Shown here one piece after another: positions 10,846-24,771 of a stretch of 64,000 nucleotides of DNA. Below the pieces are notes generated by a model that did no database searches, was not told the DNA's origin, and worked only from the letters and a program-made list of their open reading frames with translations. The position numbers and the translations under genes were made by a program. Location: the NCBI GenBank assembly GCA_001414485.1, contig LLEY01000130.1:111055-175054 (forward strand), in the 5' to 3' direction. Position 1 is the stretch's first letter; every line of letters begins with the position of its first letter. The stretch is from Calycina herbarum (Eukaryota > Ascomycota > Leotiomycetes > Helotiales > Pezizellaceae).

Positions 10846-12121
10846 ATGGTCTCCTTATGGCCCTGGAAGGCAAGTCCACTGAACACCTGCCCCCAGCTAA
10901 TACTAATACTGACCCCAACATGTGCAGGGCGATGCGAATTCTCCAGCCTCGTTTGAAAAGGCCCTGTCGTCACTGGCCGACAAAATAACCAAATCGCAAT
11001 CCCAACTCGATTCTCTGCGACAACGAGGTCGACGACTCAAAGCATTATGGACCCTCTACGCAATCTTCGCATATCTTCTTTGCGCCGTAGTCTTGGTACT
11101 GGTAGTCGGGTGGAAGAACTGGACTGCAGTAGAATACACCGGAGTTTCCGCAAGCCCTTTGATGCAAGTTGCCTCTCTGCATTATATTAAAACAAATCTC
11201 TAACTATTTCACAGCATATACCTTATCAGACAGGCCATAAATGCCTACTACACCTATAGAATCGACACCATTACCCAACGCCTAGAAGACCAACAAGCAG
11301 AGCGCACAAAAACAATCGATAAGCTAAAGGCAGCTACAAAATACAACTCCACCCAAGAACTCCTAGAGAAATACGGCGGCGCAACACCCGCTCCAAAACC
11401 AAAGAAAGCGAAAGCCCCATCATCTACAAAAACCCCCAAACCAACGAAAGCCCAACTCCAAAGAACGGGAACAGGTCCACCACCATTAACAGCCAATATC
11501 CCCCGCCCAGGACAAAATCAAATCCCAACTCCTATCCAACAACCATCGACCCCAAATCCCATTCCCTTCAATAACCAGCAAGAAGTTTTACGTCTCCCTC
11601 AAAATGCGCCCTCGCCAGCGGGCCATGCGGAATTCGCACCAAACGCATTCTCCGCTCCCCCACAATACGCACATGGCAATGAGATAAACAACGGAGGAAA
11701 TTGGTACGATCGAGTCCTCGACCTCCTAATGGGCGACGACGAAACGTCTCCCAAGAATAGAATCGCGTTGATCTGCCAAAATTGCAGACTCGTCAATGGG
11801 CAAGCGCCTCCCGGGACGAAGAGCCCAGGGGAATTGGGGAGATGGAGATGTTTTGGTTGTGGGGGTTGGAATGGGGAGGAGGATGAGGGGAGGAAAGTGG
11901 TGCAAGAAATAAAGGAAAGGATTGAGCAGGAGGAGAGGCCTGGATCCGAGAATAATGAGGAAATCGCGGGAGGGTCAGATGGTGGTCCATCGGATGAGAA
12001 TGAGGCCCAATCGGACAAGGAGAATGGCGAAGAAGAAGTCGTGGAAACGGAGTCCACGGAGGATGTTGTGGAAGTAAAAGCCAAACGGGGACGTCCAAAG
12101 TCTGGCAAGAAGAAGGCCTAG
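10846..12121 (+). CDS. LNP1: Lunapark family ER three-way-junction protein
   Basis: Three exons: 10846-10869, 10928-11163, 11215-12121 (388 residues), starting MVSLWPWK. Both introns begin GCAAGT instead of GT, and only this choice keeps the frame. A coiled helix (about 17-45) precedes a membrane segment at about 48-70. A second hydrophobic stretch (about 82-98, PLIIYLIRQAINAYY) gives the hairpin typical of the family. A charged coiled coil and a Pro/Gln-rich linker follow. Next comes the lunapark zinc ribbon with C274-x2-C277 and C299-x2-C302, spaced by GTKSPGELGRWR. The tail is acidic and ends in a Lys-rich RGRPKSGKKKA. Lunapark proteins sit in the ER membrane and stabilise tubule junctions, the zinc ribbon supporting oligomerisation. 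The neighbour IMH1 also acts in the endomembrane system. Confidence 0.94.
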
Positions 12122-12235
12122 CCCAATCCAATTACTCGAGTAGGAAATAGGACATAGTAATATACCCCCCATCCCATCCATTCCTTGATTTTGTCTTTTG
12201 CTTTTTGTGTATTTGATGTGTGGGTGTGTTGAGTC

Positions 12236-13780
12236 TCAAAATGGTAATTTCTCCTCCTCGGACTCACTTCCATAACCAGCTAGCGGACCCAGCCGACGCA
12301 TTCTTTCCAAACGACCTTGAGATGTCCAGGGAAGCTTTTCCTCTTCGTCCTCGGATTCTTGGGGAACCTCGTTTTCTTTGTAGGAATTTGGGACTGACTC
12401 CGCCTTCTTCTCCTTGGTATTCAATGCGAAAGCGAGGTTGTCTTTTTCGGGGTATGTTGATGAGACGGGTCTGGGTGAGTATGTCTTGCCCAGCGGAGCA
12501 GCTTTTACTTTTCCCCCCTCCCCCAATTTTCTCGAGACGATGACTTGGCCTTCCATCAATGGGATCATGCCGTTTTCATCTTTGGGACGGTGGCCGTGGG
12601 GTTGTAGCGTTGGTGGTGTGCGCTTGCTCTTCGTGTCCTTTCCCTCCTCCTTTGCTTTCCCATCCGTAGCTGTGCCTTATGGGTGATCGCTTTGTCGCTT
12701 CTTGTCTGCTTGGAGTTGTTGAAGATATGGATTCAACGTCGCTAAGATTCCTCCTTCCACTTCGGAGCTTGAACTAGATCCATCCCGTCGATGCCGTGGG
12801 CGGCCTCGCGACACTTCTCTGTTTTTCTTTGGTGGTCCCGATGAGGGTAGTGATTGCGAGGTGTTGCTGTTGATGTTTAGACGTGATGGTGGTCTTGCCA
12901 ACTCGAAGGGAAGGGAGGGACGGAACATGTCTCCTGCGATATCATTCTCCTCGTTATCAATCGCTGCTTTCTGTAACTCCTCTTCTTCCTTCACGCGTCG
13001 ACGAACCTCCTTTTTGTTCTCGAGTTTAAGATTGTGCATGTGTCCCAACAACTGGTCTAGCTCTTTCTCGTGGCTTTGAAGCCGGGTTTGAGGCGGTCGT
13101 GGGTTTCGAGGTAGGATACGAGGCGGGATGGGGATTGGAGTTGGAGGCTTGATATGAGTCCATTCCTCGTCTTGAGCCTCACTTCCCTCTCGTGTGTCCC
13201 GTTCTCTTGCGATCTTGTCTCGTTGACGGAATTCAGATCCTGTGTTTTGGCGGTTCTTGTGTGCGCCTAAGCGAGAAGGGGGGAGGAATTGTGAGGCTGT
13301 CATCGCATCTTGGATGTTGTGCAAAGCTTCCTCTTGTACACTCAGACTCAACTCTGTCTTCGTGGCTCTCAGAACGGGGAACTCGTCTGGGAAGAGATCG
13401 GTGTGTTTATCGATCAACTTATCGATATCCGGAGCATGATGTTCTTGAAGACGTCGGGGCGCTGGTTGAGATATCGGTGTCATCTGCTCGCGTTCTCGGT
13501 TCTTTCTGCTTTGACGATGGGGTTCGAATACCTCCGCAGCTTCTCGCAGAGCGGATTTTGGGACGAAGGGGGATTGGCGGGATAGTTTTCGGTTCGGTAC
13601 CGGTCGTTGGGTATTCGTAGGTGGTTGTCGAAGATGTGATTCGGGACTTGATGGGGGAGAGGGTGTTGATTCTCTCTTCTCCTCCTCTTTGACCTTTTTT
13701 CCTGAGGGGGAGACGAAGGAGATTATCTTTTCTCCTACCCAGCGGGCGAGAGGTTCGAGACTGTTTTCTGGGGGTGTCAT
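12236..13780 (-). CDS. Unrecognised basic, Ser/Pro-rich protein; frame split by one stop codon
   Basis: The minus-strand frame opens at ATG 13780 and gives 367 residues to a TAA at 12679-12677. The same frame then stays open for another 146 codons to 12236. The product is polar and low complexity, with a Lys-rich stretch near residue 30, a predicted helix around KELDQLLGHMHNLKLENKKEVRRRVKEEEELQ and a Ser run SSSSSEVEGG. The part after the stop (for example GMIPLMEGQVIVSRKLGEGG and the acidic ESEDEEEKLPW) also looks coding. The frame is open upstream of 13780 to about 13990 and reads like ordered protein (RFEIDLATRQLRLISEV), so the true start may lie in an earlier exon. An intron removing the TAA would need a weak GTTCAAG donor. 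Function unknown. Confidence 0.55.
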
Positions 13781-14330
13781 GGTGAAGAGTATGGAGGTGG
13801 TGTTGAGACGGGAAGGTTTAGATGAGACGAAGTTGAAGGGGTTGAGATGGAGGATTTGGATGGTATGGGTGACTTCAGAGATAAGACGTAGTTGCCTGGT
13901 TGCCAGGTCGATTTCAAATCGGGTTTTTGGTGGGCTATTGGTGAACTGGAGGTTTCTGAAATGTCTATCAAAACAGTGACTTATCCACTAGAACTGTCTC
14001 AAAACAGGAAACTTCACTCAGCAAATCTGGATGGGAAGTGGATCTGTTACGAAGTGTTCCTAAACAGAAATACTTCTGGAGATGTTGAATAGATGGTAAG
14101 TCATACAGGGTTTTTTGTGAGTAAGTGTCTCAGTAGTACCCCGGATTCTTATTCACTGCGTGACTGCAGTGGGTATTAAAGTGTGAATGCGGGATGACGT
14201 TTTGGAGCTTGTGTTATTGTAAACAATGGGTTTAGTGAATTTTGTATCTTTGGATTCATCATGGTTTTTAGGTTGAGACAAGTTGGGGAACTGTTTATGA
14301 GGTTGCTATCTGTAACTTAGTTTCAATTAT
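13781..14330. other. Upstream region of the gene ending at 12236; possible extra 5' exon
   Basis: The first 200 bp keep the minus-strand frame of the downstream gene open but contain no in-frame ATG. A TTTCAG acceptor-like site lies near 13961. The rest shows no coding signal. Confidence 0.4.
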
Positions 14331-16150
14331 TACAGATACCCCTTTCATTAAATAAATACTATTAGTCCGGTTATTTTTACAAGAATAATAGAGTCGTTGA
14401 AGTTTCCTATACTTGACTTTTCATCTTAACATTATTCGTTGATTATAATTACTTTAAAACAATCGATTATCTTAGTTGTTTTGAGTTTCTATTAGATGAT
14501 TAAGCTCTAAAACGTATAAGAAGTTGGAGCATAGATACTCGTAAGCTTATGTGTTTACTTCTTTTCTTCAAACTAGTTAGTAAAAGAAACCTTTCTTATA
14601 AGCATTTTAGATTTAAAAGTTTAATTGAATAGACTCTGTTATTTCCTAGATATAATAAGTTTCTATTTGTTACTTGATTCAGTGTGATAACTTCTCCTTT
14701 TTAGAATAAAGTTAGACACCAGCGATATTCTTGAATGTTAGCTCCTCTTTTGAATAATATCTCTTCGCCCAAATTTAGACCTCTTTTTCAGATATTGAGG
14801 CTCTTTATAAACTCTTTATCTTCTTTTAGAGTTAGACGTGTTCTTGAATATAGTTAGATGTTAGATTTTCACCTGAATTTAGAGTCAACTTCGCTGCTCT
14901 GAAATTCTAGAGCTGTACTTAAATCTAAGTACTCGTCTGAATATTGAATATTTCTTGAACTTCATAGCTTTTCTGAGATATAGAATTACCTTGAGTGTTT
15001 AGCCTCTAAAATGGGAGAATATTAATTATCTTAGGACCGTAACCTTGATTTGATTCAGTGAATAGTGAGTGTACAAGCTACTTGATTTCAAGATTCGATT
15101 TGTTAATACTTACTCTAGAGATATATTCGCGAAACAAGCTTTTATATATAGAGAGAGATTCGATTTAATAGTGCTAAGCCTTGTTTCTAGAATCAAATCT
15201 ACAAAAAGTGTTATTCGATATGGAAAATTTATAAGTAAGATCGAATTAGAATAATTCCGATTTACTTTTTTAGTAACGATTCGCGAATCGGAACTACGAG
15301 CTAAACAGACCCTTATTATTAAGCTGTTTATGTAAATTTTGTATTTTTGATATAGTTACTCTGAACTGGTGGGTTGAATAAGTGGAGTGAGTGGGAAACT
15401 GTGATAAATAGAAAGTAGTAGTAAATAAAATGAGATTTTTTTGGAACCTCGGGAGTATATAGGTACAGTGTAGGCATAAATTAATTAGTTAATCGATTAT
15501 TAATCTGATTAATGTGATTAGATTAGATGAGATTTTGATTAATAGGTCTTTTGATTAGATTAGATTAACCAATTTTGATTAATTGATTATTAATCTGATT
15601 AATCGCTTAAAATTATAAGTATATTTTACTTAAGAAAAGAGCTTATAGGCGAGGACATTTAGTACTTAAATTATATAACTTACTTATATTTTACTTTATT
15701 TTATAAATATATACTTATTCTTAATAATTAAACTAAGGAATATACTCTTTTATATTAGAGAGTATCTCGGAGCTTGTTTAGAACTTATTTTAGTCACTTT
15801 TTTTAGTTACGTTTTAGCTATTAATTAGTTAATTAATTATTAATCTAATTATTTCTTATACTATATAGGTAATTAAAGTAAGAGGTACGAAATAAATATT
15901 AGAGGTAATTAAACTATTATAATTTAAGAAGATATTATTCTTTAGAGATATTATTCTTTAGAGATATTTATAATTAAGCTTGAGATTTAGATATAAAGAT
16001 TTCTTAAGAGAAGAATAAGATAGATAAGTAACTTATATTTACTTTATAGATAATGAAATATTCTTAGTTATTTGAATAATCGTAGAATTCTTGATTATTC
16101 TTACTCTTACTCCCGCGATGACTTAATATATATCTAGATAACTTGCGACT
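14331..16150. mobile_element. AT-rich island, probable RIP-degraded repeat
   Basis: Base composition changes sharply to very high A+T with abundant TA and almost no long frame, then returns to normal near 16150. Degenerate internal repeats are visible, for example around 14700-14860 (variants of GTTAGAC..TCTTGAAT). No protein motif could be recovered in any frame I checked, so assignment to a transposon rests on composition only. Confidence 0.5.
15480..15605. repeat. Dyad-rich TTAATC/GATTAA repeat block
   Basis: A block of interleaved direct and inverted copies of GATTAAT/ATTAATC. The phrase GATTATTAATCTGATTAAT occurs twice, about 90 bp apart, and contains its own near-palindrome. It lies inside the AT-rich island. 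Confidence 0.65.
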
Positions 16151-17640
16151 AGCTGGACAAATACTTACGCGCTTGGAAAGAGAGAAGGTTAAGTAAGTAT
16201 GTTAAAAAGTCCTTTATTTATCTGTAATATTCTGGGGGTTTTGATAAGAAAGAGCAGAGAGAAAGGGGAGGCCAGTGAATCCAATAAGTGTTCCGAGTTG
16301 CTTGGTATGTTGAAAGTTGATTGTCGATGTTGTGTCCCTGCTCTCGGCCCCCCTTCCCGGGCTACCCCTGACTATCAAAGTCTGGGACAAGGTATGACAT
16401 GTTTTAACAGGCAAGATTAATTCACTGTTTGCACCAGACTACTGCTTCAATATACATGCAAGTGAAGTAAAAGATGTGAGGGATTTACGCAGGTGGCTTC
16501 GGTCTCGAGATCCTGGCAAATGAGGGGTGATTATTGGTTCACGAGGGGATTCCTGCGAAGACCATAAAAGCAGCAGTTGCTATCTGGGTGAGTAGCTTTC
16601 ATTTTCCTACCTTTTTCAAATTTGATACAGCAACCTATGTGGTTTAAGAGATAGATGTTCGATGGAATTTAAATTATTATCGTTTCTATTCTTCTGAGTT
16701 ATCTACTCGAGTACTTGAATGCCGCTTTTATCGAGGAAGCCATCAATAAGGAGATCCCGATGATAACGCAAGCTCCTTTACTAACTAAACAAGCCAAATC
16801 CTTCCCGTAGGTGCCGTAGTAGACGGATCGGACCTCTCTGGGCTTCTTCTAGACCTATTTCATCCCTGTATAATTTCCTTTAGTGAATGTAGACGCGGAA
16901 TCAATCTCGTAGGCCAGAATGTTAGGTACACAAGTATCTTTTTTGTGCCGTATGTAATGATAATAGCCAGCGGCTGGAAGAAGATAAATGACCGAGTCGA
17001 GACGAGCGGAAATTTGTAAGAAATAAATGAAGGTGTCGGCGGCTAGAGCAACATCAGAAGCGCCTCGCACGTTCCCAAAAAATGAGGGAAAGAGAGGGAC
17101 AATCCCCTCCAGAGAAGAGAACCCCCCCCTCCTTCACTGTGTGCTCAGCCCAGCTCCCATACTAGGTTCTGACGGAATCAAGCGGCTCCCCTTCCCCATC
17201 TGCAACGAACTACGCCCGCGCTACGAGTATCTGACAAGGTAGTTTGGTAGAGTAACCTTGAATCGCAGCAACCGATGTCCTTTGCGCTTGTTGCTTGTTG
17301 CTTGTTGCTTAGGACTACGATATCTACTCCCCCATCATCAACCCATTATCATTCTACCATCCATAGCCCCGCCGATTCTGCCACCTGCTCGGCTACTGCT
17401 ACATTCACTACCACCATCGCACATCTGTGAATAGCTGCATTTCCACCCCGATCGCTGCGGAAGAGACTCGAGACTCGGCCAGACACAGCCCACCAAGCCG
17501 CGAGAAAAGCCGATACGAAACAAGACTTCCCCCACTCACCCTCCCAGAATCGCAGCGCATCTCAAGCGCGTCATCACAGACCTTTCACCTTGGAAAAAGT
17601 ATCGCAAAACACCAGGCCTTCCGCTCATACGCCCCCTACA
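16151..17640. other. Long 5' flank of the SRPK gene, no separate gene seen
   Basis: Composition returns to normal. Short frames only. Three tandem TTGCTTG units lie at 17287-17310. The last 300 bp are C-rich and probably form promoter and leader of the kinase gene. An in-frame upstream ATG at 17590 could extend the kinase by 17 residues. Confidence 0.45.
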
Positions 17641-19971
<2,331 letters not shown>

Positions 19972-21543
19972 ATGGGGAAGAGGGGTTGGTGTATGTGGGA
20001 AGGGGTTGTTGATAGATGGTGGTGGGTGGGGATTATCTGATCTGGGTGGAATTCTTCTCGTGTTCCTTTGAATGGGTTGGTTGGTGTTCTACTTGGCCCT
20101 TGGGCGATGGGGCAATGTGGGACATTGAATGAATGACTGACTGATGGATGGAGGGAAATGGGTATACGGACATTGGGATGAATGGTGGTGTCTTTTTTGA
20201 GAGAGTATGAATCAGCGCAACACTCTCCCTCTACCCCCAGTACAGAAAGATGAGAGCTTCTTTATGACAGACAGCACAGCGGAGCAATGGAATTATCGAG
20301 AGGCGAAGAAAAAAAAAGAGTTGATGATGATTATGAATGATCTGATTTTCTTTGCAATACGTTTTTTGCCGCACGCACATATCTTTTTTATTATGAATGT
20401 TTGGGGTGCTTGGTTGAGGGGCGTAGTAGGTAGGGAGGTGGTTTAATGAATAGACCGTTGGCTTTTTTCCCACCTCTCCATCGTTTGTGTTGTATTAGGA
20501 GATATTTTGTTTTAAGTTTTGTTTTGGTAAGTTGAAATGGGGTATGATGTGCTTACTGTCCATTTGGGGCTGCTCTTTCTCAACTTCTTAAGCCTTGATT
20601 TCTTCTTGGATTTTTTGTTCTGTTGTTACTCTAGGACTTGTCTTTTCAGCTCTGTTCTTTGTGGTTTGTTTTACACTTTGATTCTTAAGGCTCCTCTTTT
20701 GGACTTTCATATAGAAGGAGGTCGGCTATTACTTTCTTATTTTATTACCTCACGTATCTCAGATAATCGTACCGTACCTAGGTATTGTCTAAGATACCGG
20801 AGGAGAATAAAGAGAGTGGGTTGTTGGTTCTTTGAACTGGCTGTTATTAGAGACTATTTTGACGATCACTGAATCCTTTTAGCCTTCAATAGGATACGGG
20901 GAAAAAGGGTTCTGGTTCCGGTGTAGTTATTACTTGTAGTATTAACTTGTGAAATGAAAACAACCCAGTCGCTTTGCTGCTTTCGCGAGATCGAGTTATT
21001 TGTAAATCGATAGCTTACTCGCAAGAACAGCTTATTGGTTACTTACTAGCTTACTCGTCACTTGGCTTACCTGCCAATCACCGAGTAAGCTCAAAAAATA
21101 ATAAGTAAACCTTACCAAATGTTCTTACTTCTAGATCTCTAATAATTTTTGTCAACCTCGATGATGTCATAGTGACCTAGCAAAAGATAATTCACCTTCT
21201 ATAACTGGTGTTTTCAATAGTAGGAATGAGTCATTAAATTTCGGATTCACTATCCTTCTCTTGGAATTTCAACATGTGGGGGTTTAAGTCACTATTCACC
21301 AAGTCACCCACCCAGTCATAGAAAGTTCCTGTCACAAGATTTGAAAAAAGAAGGTATTTGAAATCCGTTCTCGAGAAAAGAAGTCAACCATAAACCAATC
21401 CCATCCATTCCATGTTCAATACCCAGACCATGCACCCAAATATGTACTGTACACCATTCTATCCATCCCTCCCCAGTCAATCCAAACTCCATTTCCTCCC
21501 AAATAACAAAAACAAGAATCCAACCCCGCCTTATCCTTCCCTC
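19972..21543. other. Intergenic between convergent SRPK and BRR6
   Basis: The first few hundred bases are GT-rich, probably 3' untranslated sequence of the kinase. A 111-codon frame at 20537-20872 is hydrophobic and AT-driven and is probably not a gene. GCTTACTCG occurs twice near 21010-21060 with an inverted copy CGAGTAAGC near 21080. Confidence 0.45.
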
Positions 21544-22952
21544 TCAATATCCTTTACTTGGGCTCCGTCTCCCCCGACTAGGACTCCGTTGGCCCTTGCT
21601 AGGGCTCCTCTGTCCAGGTGTAAAACTAGGCATTATCTGCTTAATGCTTCCCACCGGCTCGTAATCAACAGCCCACTGATTATGCTGTTGTGGTGTTTGA
21701 GGTGGTTGACCCCAATTATATGTGTTTTGTGGTGGCGGAGGGAAGTACGTTTGGGGAACATTTGGATTTGCGAGTTTTGATCGGAAGGATGAGAAGGCGA
21801 GGTTGTTGGCTAGGAGGACACCCATCACTGTTAGGACTACGAAGATCTGGAAAGTTTAATTAGTTTCTTGTTGATGAATTGGGAATGAGGAGGGGGGGAT
21901 GAGCATACCATGGTCTTGTAACTGATCGGCTCCACGAAACTATTCACGATCTGAGCGAATGTATGCGCGCTGACTCTTGCTCTCCCAACAGCATTTGCAT
22001 CGCGCCGCATACAGACATCCCAATCTGCGCACACCGTCCGAAGAGCTTCCACCATATGACCAGGGCCACATTTGTTATTCACATAATCCCTCGCACACTG
22101 AGCAATCGTTTCCTGCGCGATTGAAATCTCCACATTTGACGCATTCGTGATATCCTCCTTGACGGCCGACCAAAACGTGTAAATTCCGAAAACAGTGACG
22201 AATAGGAAAAACAAATTGAAGCCGACTTGTATGTATTCCGAAAGCGTATAAGGTAACCCAGGTCTCGATTCGATGCCCGACATGAAAGATGCGAACCAAT
22301 GTTCCTTCTTCTCCTTCTCCTTGCCACCTTTCTTACTCGTGGGTCTCGATTCGCCTGATTCAGACTCCGAGTCTGATAATCCTCCATACATCTTCACGTC
22401 TTGCTTAACCCTCTTGCGTTTCTTCAATTTGTGTGTAAGTGCTGTGCTGATTTTCCCCTGACGTCGCTCGCCTCGTCCGGGACTACTTCCTAGAAATCCA
22501 GTTCCGTATCTGCCAAATAAGGGCGCTTTATGCGATGGACTTTGTAGGACTGCCATTCCTGCGCTTATCTTTTGGATATCGGGTTCGGGTGTGTCGTCTC
22601 CGCCGATGGCGTCTGCGGGTGAGGATTCGGCGCCTGAGACTTCGGAGTATAGTTCTGGGTCGAATGGTTTTCTTGGGGTTGTGAAGGAGGGATTTCGGAA
22701 TGGGGGGGCGGTTTTGGCGGGTGTTGTCATGAAAGATCTTGTGGATTTTGCGGATTCGAAATTTGCTATTTCTGTGTTAGCGGAGTGTCTCTCGGGGTTG
22801 GGGGATGATGGGGTGAGTTTACGTTTTGGTTGACCTTGTTGGGGCTTGTATTGGGGGAAAGGACTGTTTGGGTCAACTGGTGCTTGGTTTTGCCATTCCC
22901 AATCCATAGGACTTTCATGTGTTCGTCTTTGGGAGTTGAGATTGTTGAACAT
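21544..22952 (-). CDS. BRR6: Nuclear envelope protein Brr6/Brl1 family
   Basis: Two exons on the minus strand, 22952-21909 and 21846-21544 (448 residues), with a 62 bp intron at phase 0. The N-terminal 240 residues are polar, with a basic patch HKLKKRKRVKQDVK (about 173-187). Membrane segment 1 is at about 242-262 (VGFNLFFLFVTVFGIYTFW). The lumenal loop carries the four family cysteines C286, C295, C308 and C314, in the order CARDYVNNKC, TVC, DVC. Membrane segment 2 is at about 349-366 (IFVVLTVMGVLLANN). The tail has three RSPSKG/RSPSRG repeats. In yeasts Brr6 and Brl1 act in nuclear pore assembly and membrane lipid balance, and the cysteines form disulfides. An ATG 40 codons upstream (23072) is in frame but reads poorly; 22952 is preferred. 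Divergent from IWS1. Confidence 0.93.
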
Positions 22953-23332
22953 GGTTGAGATGGTGCTTCGCAATAAGTGTTGGGCGGTGTTGCAAATATT
23001 CAAGTGGTGATGTTGAATTCGGCGCAAACTGAGCAGGGAAAGTAAATAAACAAGGTTGCAGGGCAGGCGCAAATGGTGACGGTTGTTGCCTCGAGATTAA
23101 GGCAAGAGACGCTAGACCCTTTTCGCGATTGTGCCTGGAATTCGTACAAGAGCAACTTCACTTTCTCTTTGACAACTATTTAATATCAAATACGTTTCTT
23201 CTGGAGCGCAATCCTTTTAAGTTTGTAACAATTCACTAGCCAACTTTTCATTGCGCGCGCTGTTCTGAGACTATAAAAGCTACCTACCTCTCTTCCGCCT
23301 TCTACCTACATCTTCTTTCTACAACGCCCAAC
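22953..23332. promoter_or_regulatory. Divergent promoter region of BRR6 and IWS1
   Basis: 380 bp between two diverging start codons. A good TATAAAAG lies at 23272-23279, about 55 bp before the IWS1 ATG. No equivalent was found toward BRR6. Confidence 0.6.
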
Positions 23333-24771
23333 ATGTCCGACTCAGACAATTCGAGGGCCGTCTCGCCAGTTCCAGAAGCTGGAAATGGCTCCGCAGACGC
23401 AAGCAGAGTAGGCTCAGAGGTACCCGAAGCAGCACCAGGAGCGGACGACGATGTGGACATGAACGACAACGATGACAACGATTCCCTAGCATCAGATCTT
23501 TCCGAAGTCGACGAAAGAGAGTTTGAGGACTTCGACCCCAAGAATGTCGCCCTAGATGAGAAACCGGTGGAACTAGATGAATACGCTGTTGGCACATTAA
23601 AGGCAAGCAAGCGACAGAGAAGCGATAAGGATGGCAAGAAATCGAAAGAGGGCAAACGCGACAAGAAGAAGAGACGCCGCGATGAGGACGAAGATCCAGA
23701 TGGAGAGCGTATTGAAGGCAAGAGAATTCGGAAGCCGAGACCTGATGGTGAGAGGAAGAAGGGAGATGGACCTGCGCGGGAAAAAAAGGCACCATCACCT
23801 GAAAATGAGGCAAATTTGACACCGGATGAGAGACGACGGAGGGCTTTGGACAAGCAGATGGATATGGCACTGAAGAATCCAAATAAGCGGAGACGCAAGA
23901 AGGATGAAGTGGTATGTTAAGATCACATCTGGTTTGGTTTATATGCTAATACGATTTAGGATCTCGAAGAGGCATTCGATGAGGAGATTGCAGAGCTTAA
24001 AGTCAAGATGGAAAAAGCTTGTTCGGCTGACAATATTGCGCGCGAGAACAACGAACCCGCCATCCATAAACTGAAGATGCTTCCGGAGGTAGTCCAACTT
24101 CTGAACCGAAACACCGTCCAACACTCGATCGTTGACCCCGACACCAACTTCCTACAATCCGTCAAATACTTCCTAGAACCCCTACCCGACGGAAGTCTCC
24201 CTGCATACACTATCCAACGAGATCTTTTTGCAGCACTGGCCCGTCTACCAATCGAGAAGGAAGCTTTATTGAGTAGCGGCATAGGAAAAATCGTTCTTTT
24301 CTACACTAAAAGCAAGAAGCCCGAGATTGGAGTAAAGAGGACTGCCGAACGCTTATTGGGAGATTGGTCAAGACCTATTCTGAAGCGAAGTGACGATTTC
24401 AAGCAACGAAAAGTGGCCACCAGAGAATTCGACCACCAGTATGTATCCCAATGTATTCTCTTACTATCAATCACTAACCATATCACAGGGCTGCCCAACT
24501 CGCACTCCGTCCCTCCGGAACTCAAGCCTCACAAGCCCCATCCTCCCAACGAGCAGGCATGTCCCAACGAGAAATCGAAAGAGAACGTGTCCTCGCCCAA
24601 CCAAACAAAAGTACCCGCGCCAGATTGGAAACTTCGAATACCAGTTATACTATTGCTCCAAAGAGTACCTTTGATCCTAGCAAGGGTATCGACCCGATGT
24701 CGAGACCTATTGGTGCGGGTGGTGCGGAGGCATTTAGGAAGATGACTTCGAAGCAGGTTAGGAAGAAATAA
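23333..24771 (+). CDS. IWS1: Transcription elongation factor Iws1/Spn1
   Basis: Three exons: 23333-23911, 23960-24438, 24489-24771 (446 residues), with introns of 48 and 50 bp. The first 190 residues are disordered, acidic then strongly basic (KKSKEGKRDKKKRRRDEDED). Residues about 200-355 form the conserved core with a TFIIS N-terminal (TND/LW) fold: LKMLPEVVQLLNR, NFLQSVKYFLEPLPDGSLP, LLGDWSRPILKRS. The C-terminus is disordered and ends in basic FRKMTSKQVRKK. Iws1 binds Spt6 and travels with RNA polymerase II, linking elongation to histone methylation and mRNA export. It acts in the nucleus. The last splice joins EFDHQ to AAQLALRPSG. A TATA box lies 55 bp upstream of the start. Confidence 0.95.

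Noticed and set aside
20537..20872. 111-codon plus-strand frame rich in Leu and Phe
   Set aside because: Composition follows the T-rich DNA, there is no family motif, and it lies in the 3' flank between convergent genes.
23302..23898. Long minus-strand frames opposite IWS1 exon 1
   Set aside because: They arise from the antisense of Asp/Glu/Lys-rich codons; the plus strand carries the conserved protein and splice sites.
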